From Pseudomonadota bacterium (GTDB taxonomy: Bacteria; Pseudomonadota; Gammaproteobacteria; Burkholderiales; Burkholderiaceae_E): 21,958 bases of DNA. The stretch covers positions 1-21,958 of the forward strand of contig JAEWEW010000301.1 of assembly GCA_023389175.1 (NCBI GenBank), written 5' to 3'. The position numbers were made by a program, and so were the translations under genes. Positions 8,951 through 15,241 of the stretch are shown one piece after another. Position 1 is the first letter of the stretch; every line of letters begins with the position of its first letter. Under the pieces are notes generated by a model that had not been told where the DNA came from, ran no database searches, and was given only the letters and a program-made list of their open reading frames with translations.

Positions 8951-10888
8951 ATGAAGCAGCTCGAAGCCATCAAGCGCTCCATGCGGTCGTACCGCATGTG
9001 GTCGGCGCTCGCGGGCACCGTGATGACCGGCATCACCTGCCTGCACCTGCTGGGCTACCTGCACCTGGGTGCGCTCGAGGCGATGGACCGCCTGCTGCAG
9101 GACACTCGTGCCCGCTGGCGCATGCCGGTGGCAGAGGAGCGCATCGTCATCGTCGACATCGACGAGAAGAGCCTGTGGGAGCAGGGCCGCTGGACCTGGC
9201 CGCGTTCGACGCTCGCCGAGCTCACGCGCCGCATCGCCGACGAGGGCGGCGCGCGCGTGCTCGGCTTCGATGTCGTCTTCGCCGAGCCGGTGCGGGGCGA
9301 GGAGGATGCCGCCTTCATCCGCGCGATCAGCGGCCGGCCGGTGGTGCTGGGGTACTACTTCTCGAGCGACGAGGGCGGCAGGACCATCGGCAGGCTGCCG
9401 CCGCCGCTGTTCCCGGCGAGCGAGCTCGCGCGACAGGGCCTGCGCGCCTACGCCTGGGACGGCTACGGCGCCAACCTGCCGGCGATGACCGAGTCCGCCC
9501 GCGCCAGCGGCTTCTACAACGCGCGTGTGGACGACGACGGCGTGGTGCGCTCGGTGCCGCTGCTGTCGGTCTTCGGCGGCGAGCTCTACGAATCCCTCGC
9601 GCTCGCGATCCTGCGGGTCTATCACGACGGCAAGCCGGTCGCGCTGCGCCCGCATGCGGTCGAGGTGGGCGACGTCGCGATCGCGGTGGGCGATGACCTC
9701 ACCGCGCTGGTGCCGTTCGCCGGGGCGGGTGGCGGCCGGGTGCACCCGTTCGTGCGGGTATCGGCCACCGACGTGCTGCGCGGCCGTGTCGATCCAGGGG
9801 TGTTCCGCGACCGCATCGTGCTGGTCGGCGCCTCCGCGCAGGGCATCGGCGACCGGCAGGCGACCCCGATTGCGCGAAGCCAGCCCGGGGTGGAGATCCA
9901 CGCCACCCTGCTTGCCGGCGCCCTGCAGGGCAAGCAGCTGCTCAGGCCCTGGCACGGCGACGTCGGGATGGCGGTGCTCACGGTGGCGATCGGCTTCCTG
10001 GTGGCGTGGTGGATGCCCAACCTGGGCGCGGCCGGCATCGGCGTGCTGACCGGCGCGTTGCTCGGCGCGTTCTACCTGCTGAACCTGCTGGTCTTCACCC
10101 GCGTGGGCTGGGTGCTGCCGGTTGCGCCGACCATCTTCCTGGTGACCTCCGTGGCGACGCTGAACCTGGCGGTGGGCCACTTCGTCGAAGGAAAGGCGCG
10201 GCGGGCGGTGATCGAGCTCTTCGGGCAGTACGTCTCGCCCGAGCTGGTGCGGCGCATGGCGCGCCGGCCGCAGGACTATCCGATCGAGAGCCAGAACAAG
10301 AACCTCACCATCCTGTTCGCCGACGTGCGGGGCTTCACCCGGATCGCCGAGGCGATGGAGCCGCACGCGCTGCGGGAGTACCTGAACCGTTTCCTCACGC
10401 GCATGACCGAGGTGGTCCACCGCCATGGCGGCACCGTCGACAAGTACATGGGCGACGCGATCATGGCCTTCTGGGGCGCGCCGATCGACGATCCGCGCCA
10501 GCACGACAACGCCGTGGCCGCGGCGCTCGACATGCAGAAGGCGGTGGCGGGCCTGAACGTGGAGTTCGAGCAGCGCGGCTGGCCGCTGCTCGCGATCGGG
10601 ATCGGCATCAATTCCGGCACGGCGCGGGTGGGGGACATGGGCTCGCAGCTGCGGCGCACCTACACCGCGATCGGCGACGCGGTGAACCTGGCGGCGCGGC
10701 TCGAGGCCGCCACCAAGCGCTTCAACCTGCCGGTGCTGATCGGCGAGGCCACCGCCAAGTACGTGACCCAGGTGCCGCTCGAGCCGCTCGGCGAGACCGA
10801 CGTGCCGGGCCGGACCGAGCGCGTCCGCGTCTATTGCCCCAAGGTGTTCATCGAGGTCGCTCCCCGCGTTCCCGAGACAGTGATCTAA
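8951..10888 (+). CDS. CHASE2-domain class III adenylate cyclase
   Basis: A membrane-bound sensor cyclase of 645 residues. The order is TM1 (about 17-37), a periplasmic CHASE2 sensor (about 45-325, with RIVIVDIDEKSL, FDVVFAEP, SGFYNARVDDDGVVR and FRDRIVLVGASAQGIGD), three further TM segments (about 338-356, 361-382, 387-408) and a class III catalytic domain (about 450-625). Metal-binding Asp458 (FADVRGFT) and Asp502 (MGDAIM) are present. Lys498 (VDKYMGD) and Asp576 (YTAIGDAVNLAARLE) are the pair that selects adenine over guanine, and Asn579/Arg583 the transition-state pair, so cAMP production is predicted. P. aeruginosa CyaB, which feeds Vfr and type IV pili, has the same design. The MBL-fold gene follows 7 bases later. 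Confidence 0.93.
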   Translation: MKQLEAIKRSMRSYRMWSALAGTVMTGITCLHLLGYLHLGALEAMDRLLQDTRARWRMPVAEERIVIVDIDEKSLWEQGRWTWPRSTLAELTRRIADEGGARVLGFDVVFAEPVRGEEDAAFIRAISGRPVVLGYYFSSDEGGRTIGRLPPPLFPASELARQGLRAYAWDGYGANLPAMTESARASGFYNARVDDDGVVRSVPLLSVFGGELYESLALAILRVYHDGKPVALRPHAVEVGDVAIAVGDDLTALVPFAGAGGGRVHPFVRVSATDVLRGRVDPGVFRDRIVLVGASAQGIGDRQATPIARSQPGVEIHATLLAGALQGKQLLRPWHGDVGMAVLTVAIGFLVAWWMPNLGAAGIGVLTGALLGAFYLLNLLVFTRVGWVLPVAPTIFLVTSVATLNLAVGHFVEGKARRAVIELFGQYVSPELVRRMARRPQDYPIESQNKNLTILFADVRGFTRIAEAMEPHALREYLNRFLTRMTEVVHRHGGTVDKYMGDAIMAFWGAPIDDPRQHDNAVAAALDMQKAVAGLNVEFEQRGWPLLAIGIGINSGTARVGDMGSQLRRTYTAIGDAVNLAARLEAATKRFNLPVLIGEATAKYVTQVPLEPLGETDVPGRTERVRVYCPKVFIEVAPRVPETVI

Positions 10889-10895
10889 TCCGGCC

Positions 10896-11831
10896 ATGCG
10901 CTTGCAAGTACTCGGCTGCAGTGGCGGGATCGGCGGCCTGATCGCAGGACCCCAGGGCGCGGAAGCGGACCTGCGCGAGGCCATGGCCGAGGCGCTTGCG
11001 TCGGTCTCCAGTTCGAGCTCCGCGCTGCCGGCGCGCCCGCTGTCCCTCGCCGCGGAAGGCAACGCCCGGCGCGTACCGGAATCGGAGCGCCTCTACCGGC
11101 GGCGCGACCAGCTGCGGACCTCGTCTTTCCTGCTGGACGACGACATCCTGATCGATGCCGGCACCGGCGTGGAGGACCTCACCGTCCCGGAGCTCGCGCG
11201 CATCGACCATGTGTTCCTGTCGCATTCGCACCTGGACCACATTTGCGCGCTGCCGCTGATGATCGATTCCGTCGGCGGCTCGCGCAAGAAGCCGCTGGTG
11301 GTGCATGCGCTGCAGGAGACCATCGACGCGCTCAAGGCGCACATCTTCAACTGGGTCATCTGGCCGGACTTCACCGAGATTCCCCACTACGACCGGCCGT
11401 GGATGAAGTTCGAGCCGCTCTCGGTGGGAACCACCGTGACGCTGGGAGATCGGCGCATCCGGCCGATCGCGGCCAACCATACTGTGCCGGCGCTCGGCTT
11501 TCACCTGTCTGCGCCGGGCGGGTCGATCGTGTACTCGGGCGACACCTGGCCCAACGCCGAGTTCTGGCGAACGATCAACGGCATCCGCGACCTCAGGTAC
11601 CTGATCATCGAGAACGCGTTCTCGAACAAGGAGCAGGACCTGGCGATCACCGCCAAGCACCTGTATCCGATCCAGCTCAGCCAGGAGCTCGCGAACCTGC
11701 GGGTGGAGCCCGAGATCCTGATCACGCACCTCAAGCCCTCGGACCGTGAGCTGATCGCGCAGGAGATCGAATCCTGGGCGGGGCGCTTCGAGCCGGTGGT
11801 GCTGCAGACGGGGCAGGTGCTGGAGGTCTGA
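10896..11831 (+). CDS. Metallo-beta-lactamase-fold hydrolase, probable class II cAMP phosphodiesterase
   Basis: A 311-residue metal-dependent hydrolase. The MBL core is clear: LQVLGCSGG at the N-terminus, TSSFLLDDDILIDAGTG (75-91), HVFLSHSHLDHICALP (105-120, the zinc motif HxHxDH), AANHTVPALGFHL (192-204, His195), IVYSGDTWPN (211-220, Asp216) and ILITHLKPSDR (274-284, His278). This pattern fits class II cyclic-nucleotide phosphodiesterases, and its place 7 bases after an adenylate cyclase supports cAMP as substrate, though other MBL activities cannot be excluded. Between the first strand and TSSFLL lies an insert of about 55 residues (about 17-72) rich in Ala, Ser and Arg that is not part of the usual fold. 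The gene closes the PP2C-FHA-cyclase operon. Confidence 0.85.
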   Translation: MRLQVLGCSGGIGGLIAGPQGAEADLREAMAEALASVSSSSSALPARPLSLAAEGNARRVPESERLYRRRDQLRTSSFLLDDDILIDAGTGVEDLTVPELARIDHVFLSHSHLDHICALPLMIDSVGGSRKKPLVVHALQETIDALKAHIFNWVIWPDFTEIPHYDRPWMKFEPLSVGTTVTLGDRRIRPIAANHTVPALGFHLSAPGGSIVYSGDTWPNAEFWRTINGIRDLRYLIIENAFSNKEQDLAITAKHLYPIQLSQELANLRVEPEILITHLKPSDRELIAQEIESWAGRFEPVVLQTGQVLEV

Positions 11832-11836
11832 GGGGA

Positions 11837-11854
11837 GGGCGGTCAGCCGCCTTT
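11837..11854 (+). terminator. Weak terminator-like hairpin after the MBL gene
   Basis: GGCGG and CCGCC pair around a TCAG loop, extendable by one G-T wobble, and are followed by TTT. It starts 6 bases after the stop codon. The stem is short, so termination here is tentative. Confidence 0.35.
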
Positions 11855-12069
11855 GCCTGCTTCTCCCGCTTGCGTGCTGCCTGATCGCGGCTGGCGGCGC
11901 TCCCAAACGCGCTTTGACCAGCCAAGTCGCAGCGCCCGGCCAACCCAGCCGGCCACCGACACTGACCAATCACGGCAGATGCGCCACTGTCGCGCGGCGT
12001 CGGCGGTGACGCGCTTGGTCACCAACTGACCGTCCGCGTCACCCCGGGTAGCCGACACCGACAGCACCC

Positions 12070-12087
12070 GCGTGACCTGTGTCACGC
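12070..12087 (+). promoter_or_regulatory. CRP/Vfr-like binding site
   Basis: GCGTGACCTGTGTCACGC is a perfect 7-bp inverted repeat with a 4-base centre and contains GTGA-N6-TCAC, the core of the CRP/Vfr consensus (TGTGA-N6-TCACA). It is centred about 87 bases upstream of the start predicted from the sigma-54-like promoter. It also contains GTGTC, the core of the P. aeruginosa PilR site, so PilR is an alternative binder. Confidence 0.6.
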
Positions 12088-12108
12088 ACCGGGATGCCTC
12101 TCGCCGTT

Positions 12109-12124
12109 CATCGGCTCGCCGATG
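12109..12124 (+). promoter_or_regulatory. Perfect dyad CATCGGC-TC-GCCGATG
   Basis: A 16-base inverted repeat with 7-bp arms and a 2-base centre lies between the CRP-like site and the -24/-12 promoter. It could be an operator for a dimeric regulator. The spacer is too small for a stable RNA hairpin loop unless terminal pairs open. Confidence 0.4.
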
Positions 12125-12138
12125 CCGGTCGCATTGCC

Positions 12139-12154
12139 TGGCATGGTCCGCGCA
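12139..12154 (+). promoter_or_regulatory. Candidate sigma-54 (-24/-12) promoter of the first pilin gene
   Basis: TGGCATGGTCCGCGCA has the invariant GG and GC doublets with exactly ten bases between them and matches TGGCA-x-G at the -24 side; the -12 side is GCGCA rather than TTGCA. Transcription would start near 12165, giving a leader of about 70 bases. Pilin genes are often RpoN-dependent through PilS/PilR, which fits, but no pilSR genes are in the window. Confidence 0.55.
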
Positions 12155-12234
12155 TCAGGGAAGGTGTCGAATGAGACCGGGGATACCGAAGCTCGGAACC
12201 CGTAGATAGAAAACTTGCTTGAAGGAGCAAATTC

Positions 12235-12735
12235 ATGGCTTTGAAGAAGGTTCAAAAGGGTTTCACGCTGATCGAGCTGATGATCGTGGTTGCGATCATC
12301 GGTATCCTCGCTGCGGTGGCGATCCCGGCGTACCAGGACTACACCATCCGTGCGCGCGTATCGGAGGCTCTGTCGCTGGCCGGTGCTGCGAAGGTCAATG
12401 TGGCTGATGTACTGGCTTCGGGCAATCCGTCCGGGGACGCCGCAGGCTACGGGCTGGGGTACACGCCGCCGGCCGCCACGCGTAACGTGACCTCGGTCGC
12501 GATCGCCCCTGCCACTGGCGTTATCACGGTGACGACTACCGCTGCCGCTGGCAACGGCACGCTGACGCTGGATCCGGGCGTTGCTGGTGCGGCGCTCCCC
12601 GTCGGAACGGCTGCCTTCACGCCGCCCCAGGGCGCGCTGACCTGGCGCTGTGCCGCCCTTGGTGCCGGTTCACTTGGCCCCAACGGTGCTGTCGGTACGC
12701 TTCCTGCTCGCTATTCGCCTGCCGAATGCCGTTGA
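12235..12735 (+). CDS. pilA: Type IV pilin, first tandem copy
   Basis: A type IVa major-pilin-like protein of 166 residues, assembled into pili after cleavage by prepilin peptidase PilD. The leader is short and basic (MALKKVQKG), cleavage falls between Gly9 and Phe10, and the mature start FTLIELMIVVAIIGILAAVA gives the N-terminal hydrophobic helix with Glu at +5. PAYQDYTIRARVSEAL continues the helix. The globular domain is Gly/Ala/Thr-rich, with TRNVTSVAI and ATGVITVTTT strands, and ends in a probable disulfide loop between Cys139 (WRCAA) and Cys165 (PAECR). AAGGAG sits 7 bases before the ATG. A strong intrinsic terminator follows, so this copy is probably transcribed alone from the sigma-54-like promoter. 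It is about 70% identical to the next pilin over the mature part. Confidence 0.95.
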   Translation: MALKKVQKGFTLIELMIVVAIIGILAAVAIPAYQDYTIRARVSEALSLAGAAKVNVADVLASGNPSGDAAGYGLGYTPPAATRNVTSVAIAPATGVITVTTTAAAGNGTLTLDPGVAGAALPVGTAAFTPPQGALTWRCAALGAGSLGPNGAVGTLPARYSPAECR

Positions 12736-12752
12736 TCGTGTAGGTGCTCAAG

Positions 12753-12782
12753 AAGAACGCGGCTTCGGCCGCGTTTTTCTTG
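12753..12782 (+). terminator. Intrinsic terminator after the first pilin gene
   Basis: AACGCGGC (12756-12763) and GCCGCGTT (12768-12775) form an 8-bp stem capped by the very stable TTCG tetraloop and followed by TTTCTT, with A-rich sequence in front. It is the clearest terminator in the window. Confidence 0.9.
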
Positions 12783-12855
12783 GGATAGGCAGGAATCGGC
12801 TTCAACAGGTTGTCTCCTAGGAATGCAGTCCGGCCTGACACACTGGATGACGAAC

Positions 12856-13401
12856 ATGAGAATTACCGTTCCTTCTCGCAGAGTCGACTCAAACGAGCAG
12901 CGACCGCCTTCTCGATCTTGTCGGGGCTTTACCCTGATTGAGTTGATGATCGTCGTCGCGATCATTGGAATTCTCGCATCGGTCGCCGTCCCTGCTTATC
13001 AGGACTATACGATCCGTGCCCGCGTATCTGAGGGGCTCATGTTGGCCTCCGGGGCCAAGCACAGCGTAATGGATTTCCATTCCTCAGGAAATGCCTCAGG
13101 GAATCCTCTCGGCTACCGTACCGGCTACACTTCGCCCGCTCCAACGCGCAACGTGACGTCAATCCAGATCGCGCAAGCTACCGGCGTCATCACGGTGACC
13201 ATGTCGACCGCCGGTGGAAACGGATCGCTAACCCTGGGGCCCTCGGTGGCCGGCGCCGGCTTGCCGGTAGGGACCGCTGTATTCACTCCGCTGGAAGGCG
13301 TGGTCGAATGGCGGTGCGCCGCTGCCGGAGCCGGGGCGCTTGCACCCAATCAGGTCGCGGGAACCCTTTTGGCGCGATACGCTCCAGCCGAGTGTCGGTG
13401 A
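12856..13401 (+). CDS. Type IV pilin, second tandem copy with a long leader
   Basis: A paralogue of the upstream pilin. The mature part is 157 residues in both, aligns without gaps and is about 70% identical by hand count, including FTLIELMIVVAIIGILAS, PAYQDYTIRARVSE, TRNVTS, ATGVITVT, LPVGTA-FTP, the Cys pair (EWRCAA and PAECR) and the final residues. The prepeptide is odd: from the ATG chosen at 12856 it is 24 residues (MRITVPSRRVDSNEQRPPSR then SCRG) against 9 in the first copy. In-frame ATGs at 12847 and 12823 would make it 27 or 35. None has a clear ribosome binding site, so the start is uncertain. Codon choice is visibly less GC-rich than in the first copy. The stop overlaps the start of the accessory gene (TGATG). 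No promoter of its own was recognised after the terminator. Confidence 0.92.
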   Translation: MRITVPSRRVDSNEQRPPSRSCRGFTLIELMIVVAIIGILASVAVPAYQDYTIRARVSEGLMLASGAKHSVMDFHSSGNASGNPLGYRTGYTSPAPTRNVTSIQIAQATGVITVTMSTAGGNGSLTLGPSVAGAGLPVGTAVFTPLEGVVEWRCAAAGAGALAPNQVAGTLLARYAPAECR

Positions 13402-14222
13402 TGACGGTAGAGAACTACCCGGGGTCCTTCGCGTCTTCACGGAAAGGCGAAAGGCCGAGGGCGTTCGGGCTACATGATCGGTTGCGGGCAAGCGGTATCC
13501 ACCTGGTGGTCTGTCTGCTCGTGGCCGCCTCGGTCCTCGCCCTGGTGTACCTTCTCTGGTATCCGGGGCCGCTCGCCGACGTATCCGACGTCGGTAAGAT
13601 TCTGCCCATCCTTCTCGCAGTCGATGTCGCGCTCGGGCCGATCCTCACGTTCGCGGTATTCGATCGTCGCAAGCGCAGCCTCAAGGCCGATCTCGCCTGC
13701 ATCTGCGTCTTGCAGGCAGTCGCACTTCTGTACGGCCTCTACACCGTCGAACTTGGCCGGCCGCACTACCTGGTGTTCGTGAAGGATCGGTTCGAGGTCG
13801 TCTCGAAGGCGGACCTCCGGCCGGAAGACGATGTGGCGGCCAGGGGCAATCCCGCGGCCAAGTCGTCCTGGACCGGCCCCCGCGTGATTGCCGCCGAGAT
13901 GCCGGCAACGCCCGAGGAGCGCAACCGCATCCTGTTCGAGGCCGTGCTTGGAGGTCGCGACGTCCAACACTTCCCCGTCCTGTATCGCGACTACGGTACC
14001 CAGGCGGGCACGGCGGCAGCCCGGGCGAGGCCGCTCGGAGAGCTTCGCGCACTCAATCCGGACCTCACCAGCCTTCTGGACGACGCCGTCTCGCGTAGCG
14101 GCCGGCCGGAAGCGAGCCTCGGCTTCCTGGCTGTGAAGGGGCCTGCGGGGGATGGATCGATGCTTGTGGATATTTCCAGCGGTGAGGTCGTGGAGATGGT
14201 CGGCCTCAGGCCTTGGCAGTAG
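13401..14222 (+). CDS. TfpX/TfpZ-family type IV pilin accessory protein
   Basis: A 273-residue inner-membrane protein of the kind encoded next to pilin genes, where it promotes surface assembly of its partner pilin. It has three predicted membrane helices near the N-terminus (about 34-53, 67-87 and 98-116), with the family-like segment LLAVDVALGPILTFAVFDRRKRSLKAD split over residues 71-97 and LGRPHYLVFVKDRFEVV at about 118-134. A periplasmic C-terminal domain follows (about 120-273), including HFPVLYRDYGTQ. The ATG overlaps the stop of the second pilin by one base, which implies coupled translation and points to that pilin as its partner. The GTG just before it at 13398 is an alternative start. 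The exact subfamily (TfpX, Y, Z or W) cannot be told by eye. Confidence 0.85.
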   Translation: MTVENYPGSFASSRKGERPRAFGLHDRLRASGIHLVVCLLVAASVLALVYLLWYPGPLADVSDVGKILPILLAVDVALGPILTFAVFDRRKRSLKADLACICVLQAVALLYGLYTVELGRPHYLVFVKDRFEVVSKADLRPEDDVAARGNPAAKSSWTGPRVIAAEMPATPEERNRILFEAVLGGRDVQHFPVLYRDYGTQAGTAAARARPLGELRALNPDLTSLLDDAVSRSGRPEASLGFLAVKGPAGDGSMLVDISSGEVVEMVGLRPWQ

Positions 14223-14320
14223 AAGAGGAGTCTCTTTCCCCACGCAGGCCGTGCCCACTCGTTTCCGAGCGCGACCCGCCCCGATCGTGCGATCGCGAGA
14301 CGTCCGGAGGAGCAAGCGTC

Positions 14321-15241
14321 ATGGAGCAGGACGAATCCCCACGAAGCGGCGCTGCACGTCGTGTCGGTCCACCCGAGCGCGTTGCTGTACTCGTCGATTG
14401 CGACAACGTGTCGCCTGCGATCCTCGAAGGTGCGATGGCGATTGCAGCCGAGCTGGGCCGCGTCGTTGTTCGCCGGGGATATGGCAATCAGGGGACGCTT
14501 GGGAACAGATGGATGGATGCACTGACGCGCTTAGGTTTCGCGTCTTGCCTTCAGTATCAGCAGATCCCGGGCAAGAATACCGCCGACATCGCGTTGGCGC
14601 TCGATGCGCTGGAGATCGTACTCGAGGGACGCGCAGACATTGTCTGCCTCGTGACGAGCGACTCGGATTTCGCCTGTGTGTGCCGCAAGCTGCGCGAGCG
14701 GGGTGCGACCGTCTGTGTCATCGGTGTTGGCACCACCCCTGTCGCTCTGCGCAATGCGGGCGACGCGTTCCACGAGTGGCCGGCAGCGGGCTTGACCGCA
14801 GGGGAGGCCGTCTCCGTAGCGCCAAAGGCGCTGGCGAGGGGGCTGGCTTCATGCGACCAGCCGGTGAAGTCGAAGTTGTCCAAGAAGCCGCAGCGGCCCC
14901 CTCGGTTCATCATCGACGCCGTGCGGGTTCTGACAGGCAAATCGTCGGAGCGCTTGGTGTGCTTGAGCGCGCTGGGTCAATACCTGAAGCAGGAGAGACC
15001 GAAGTTCCGGGCGAAGGCCCATGGGTTTCCTGGTCTGCTGGACATGGTAAAAGCGTGCGACATGCTGACAGCTCGCAAGGAAGGGCGCCGATGGTTCGTC
15101 GGTCTGGAAGTCACCGTTCGGCAACAATGCCCTGACGCGGCGACTGCGGCCCTGCGAGTCCAGCAGCCGCAGGGGCGGGTATCCGCGCGCCCCGGCCCTA
15201 CTGGAGGCAGGAGACCAACTTCCGCAGACCGGCTGCACTAG
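14321..15241 (+). CDS. NYN-domain (LabA/PIN-like) protein with C-terminal LOTUS/OST-HTH-like domain
   Basis: A 306-residue predicted RNA-acting protein. The NYN domain (about 20-152) has the expected acidic residues of a PIN-like nuclease: VAVLVDCDNVSP (21-32, Asp26, Asp28), GKNTADIALALDAL (84-97, Asp89) and VTSDSDFACVCRKLRERG (111-128, Asp114, Asp116). After a basic linker, RPPRFIIDAVRVLTGKSSER to KEGRRWFVGLEV (about 192-263) looks like an OST-HTH/LOTUS winged helix, which binds RNA in related proteins. The ATG at 14321 is chosen because GGAGGA lies 9 bases upstream; the frame stays open further upstream without a better signal. The tail after 264 is Gln/Arg/Pro-rich. It is not a known pilus gene. 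Its stop shares CTAG with convergent thiE. Target and role are unknown. Confidence 0.85.
   Translation: MEQDESPRSGAARRVGPPERVAVLVDCDNVSPAILEGAMAIAAELGRVVVRRGYGNQGTLGNRWMDALTRLGFASCLQYQQIPGKNTADIALALDALEIVLEGRADIVCLVTSDSDFACVCRKLRERGATVCVIGVGTTPVALRNAGDAFHEWPAAGLTAGEAVSVAPKALARGLASCDQPVKSKLSKKPQRPPRFIIDAVRVLTGKSSERLVCLSALGQYLKQERPKFRAKAHGFPGLLDMVKACDMLTARKEGRRWFVGLEVTVRQQCPDAATAALRVQQPQGRVSARPGPTGGRRPTSADRLH

Larger units (their letters stand above)
11832..12234 (+). other. Non-coding regulatory stretch upstream of the first pilin gene
   Basis: These 403 bases hold no convincing gene; short open frames on the minus strand have no recognisable protein features. The second half carries several candidate control sites: a GGTGAC/GTCACC inverted repeat at 12005-12023, a CRP/Vfr-like palindrome at 12070-12087, a perfect CATCGGC/GCCGATG dyad at 12109-12124, a sigma-54-like promoter at 12139-12154 and a strong ribosome binding site AAGGAG at 12222-12227. 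GTGAC or its complement occurs five times between 12006 and 12085. Confidence 0.75.

Noticed and set aside
7190..11062. A very long minus-strand open frame (1290 codons) opposite the PP2C-FHA-cyclase genes
   Set aside because: It is a mirror of high-GC coding sequence on the plus strand; its translation is His/Arg/Ala-rich with no family motif, while the plus-strand frames carry complete domains.
11843..12085. Short minus-strand open frames in the gap before the first pilin
   Set aside because: No ribosome binding site, no recognisable features, and they run through the candidate regulatory palindromes.
12205..12222. A second possible -12 element (CTTGCTT) just before the first pilin
   Set aside because: There is no GG ten bases upstream of the GC, so sigma-54 spacing fails, and it almost touches the ribosome binding site.
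14223..14237. AAGAG-GAGT-CTCTT hairpin after the pilin accessory gene as a terminator
   Set aside because: The stem is only 5 bp with mostly A-T pairs and is followed by C residues rather than a T-tract.
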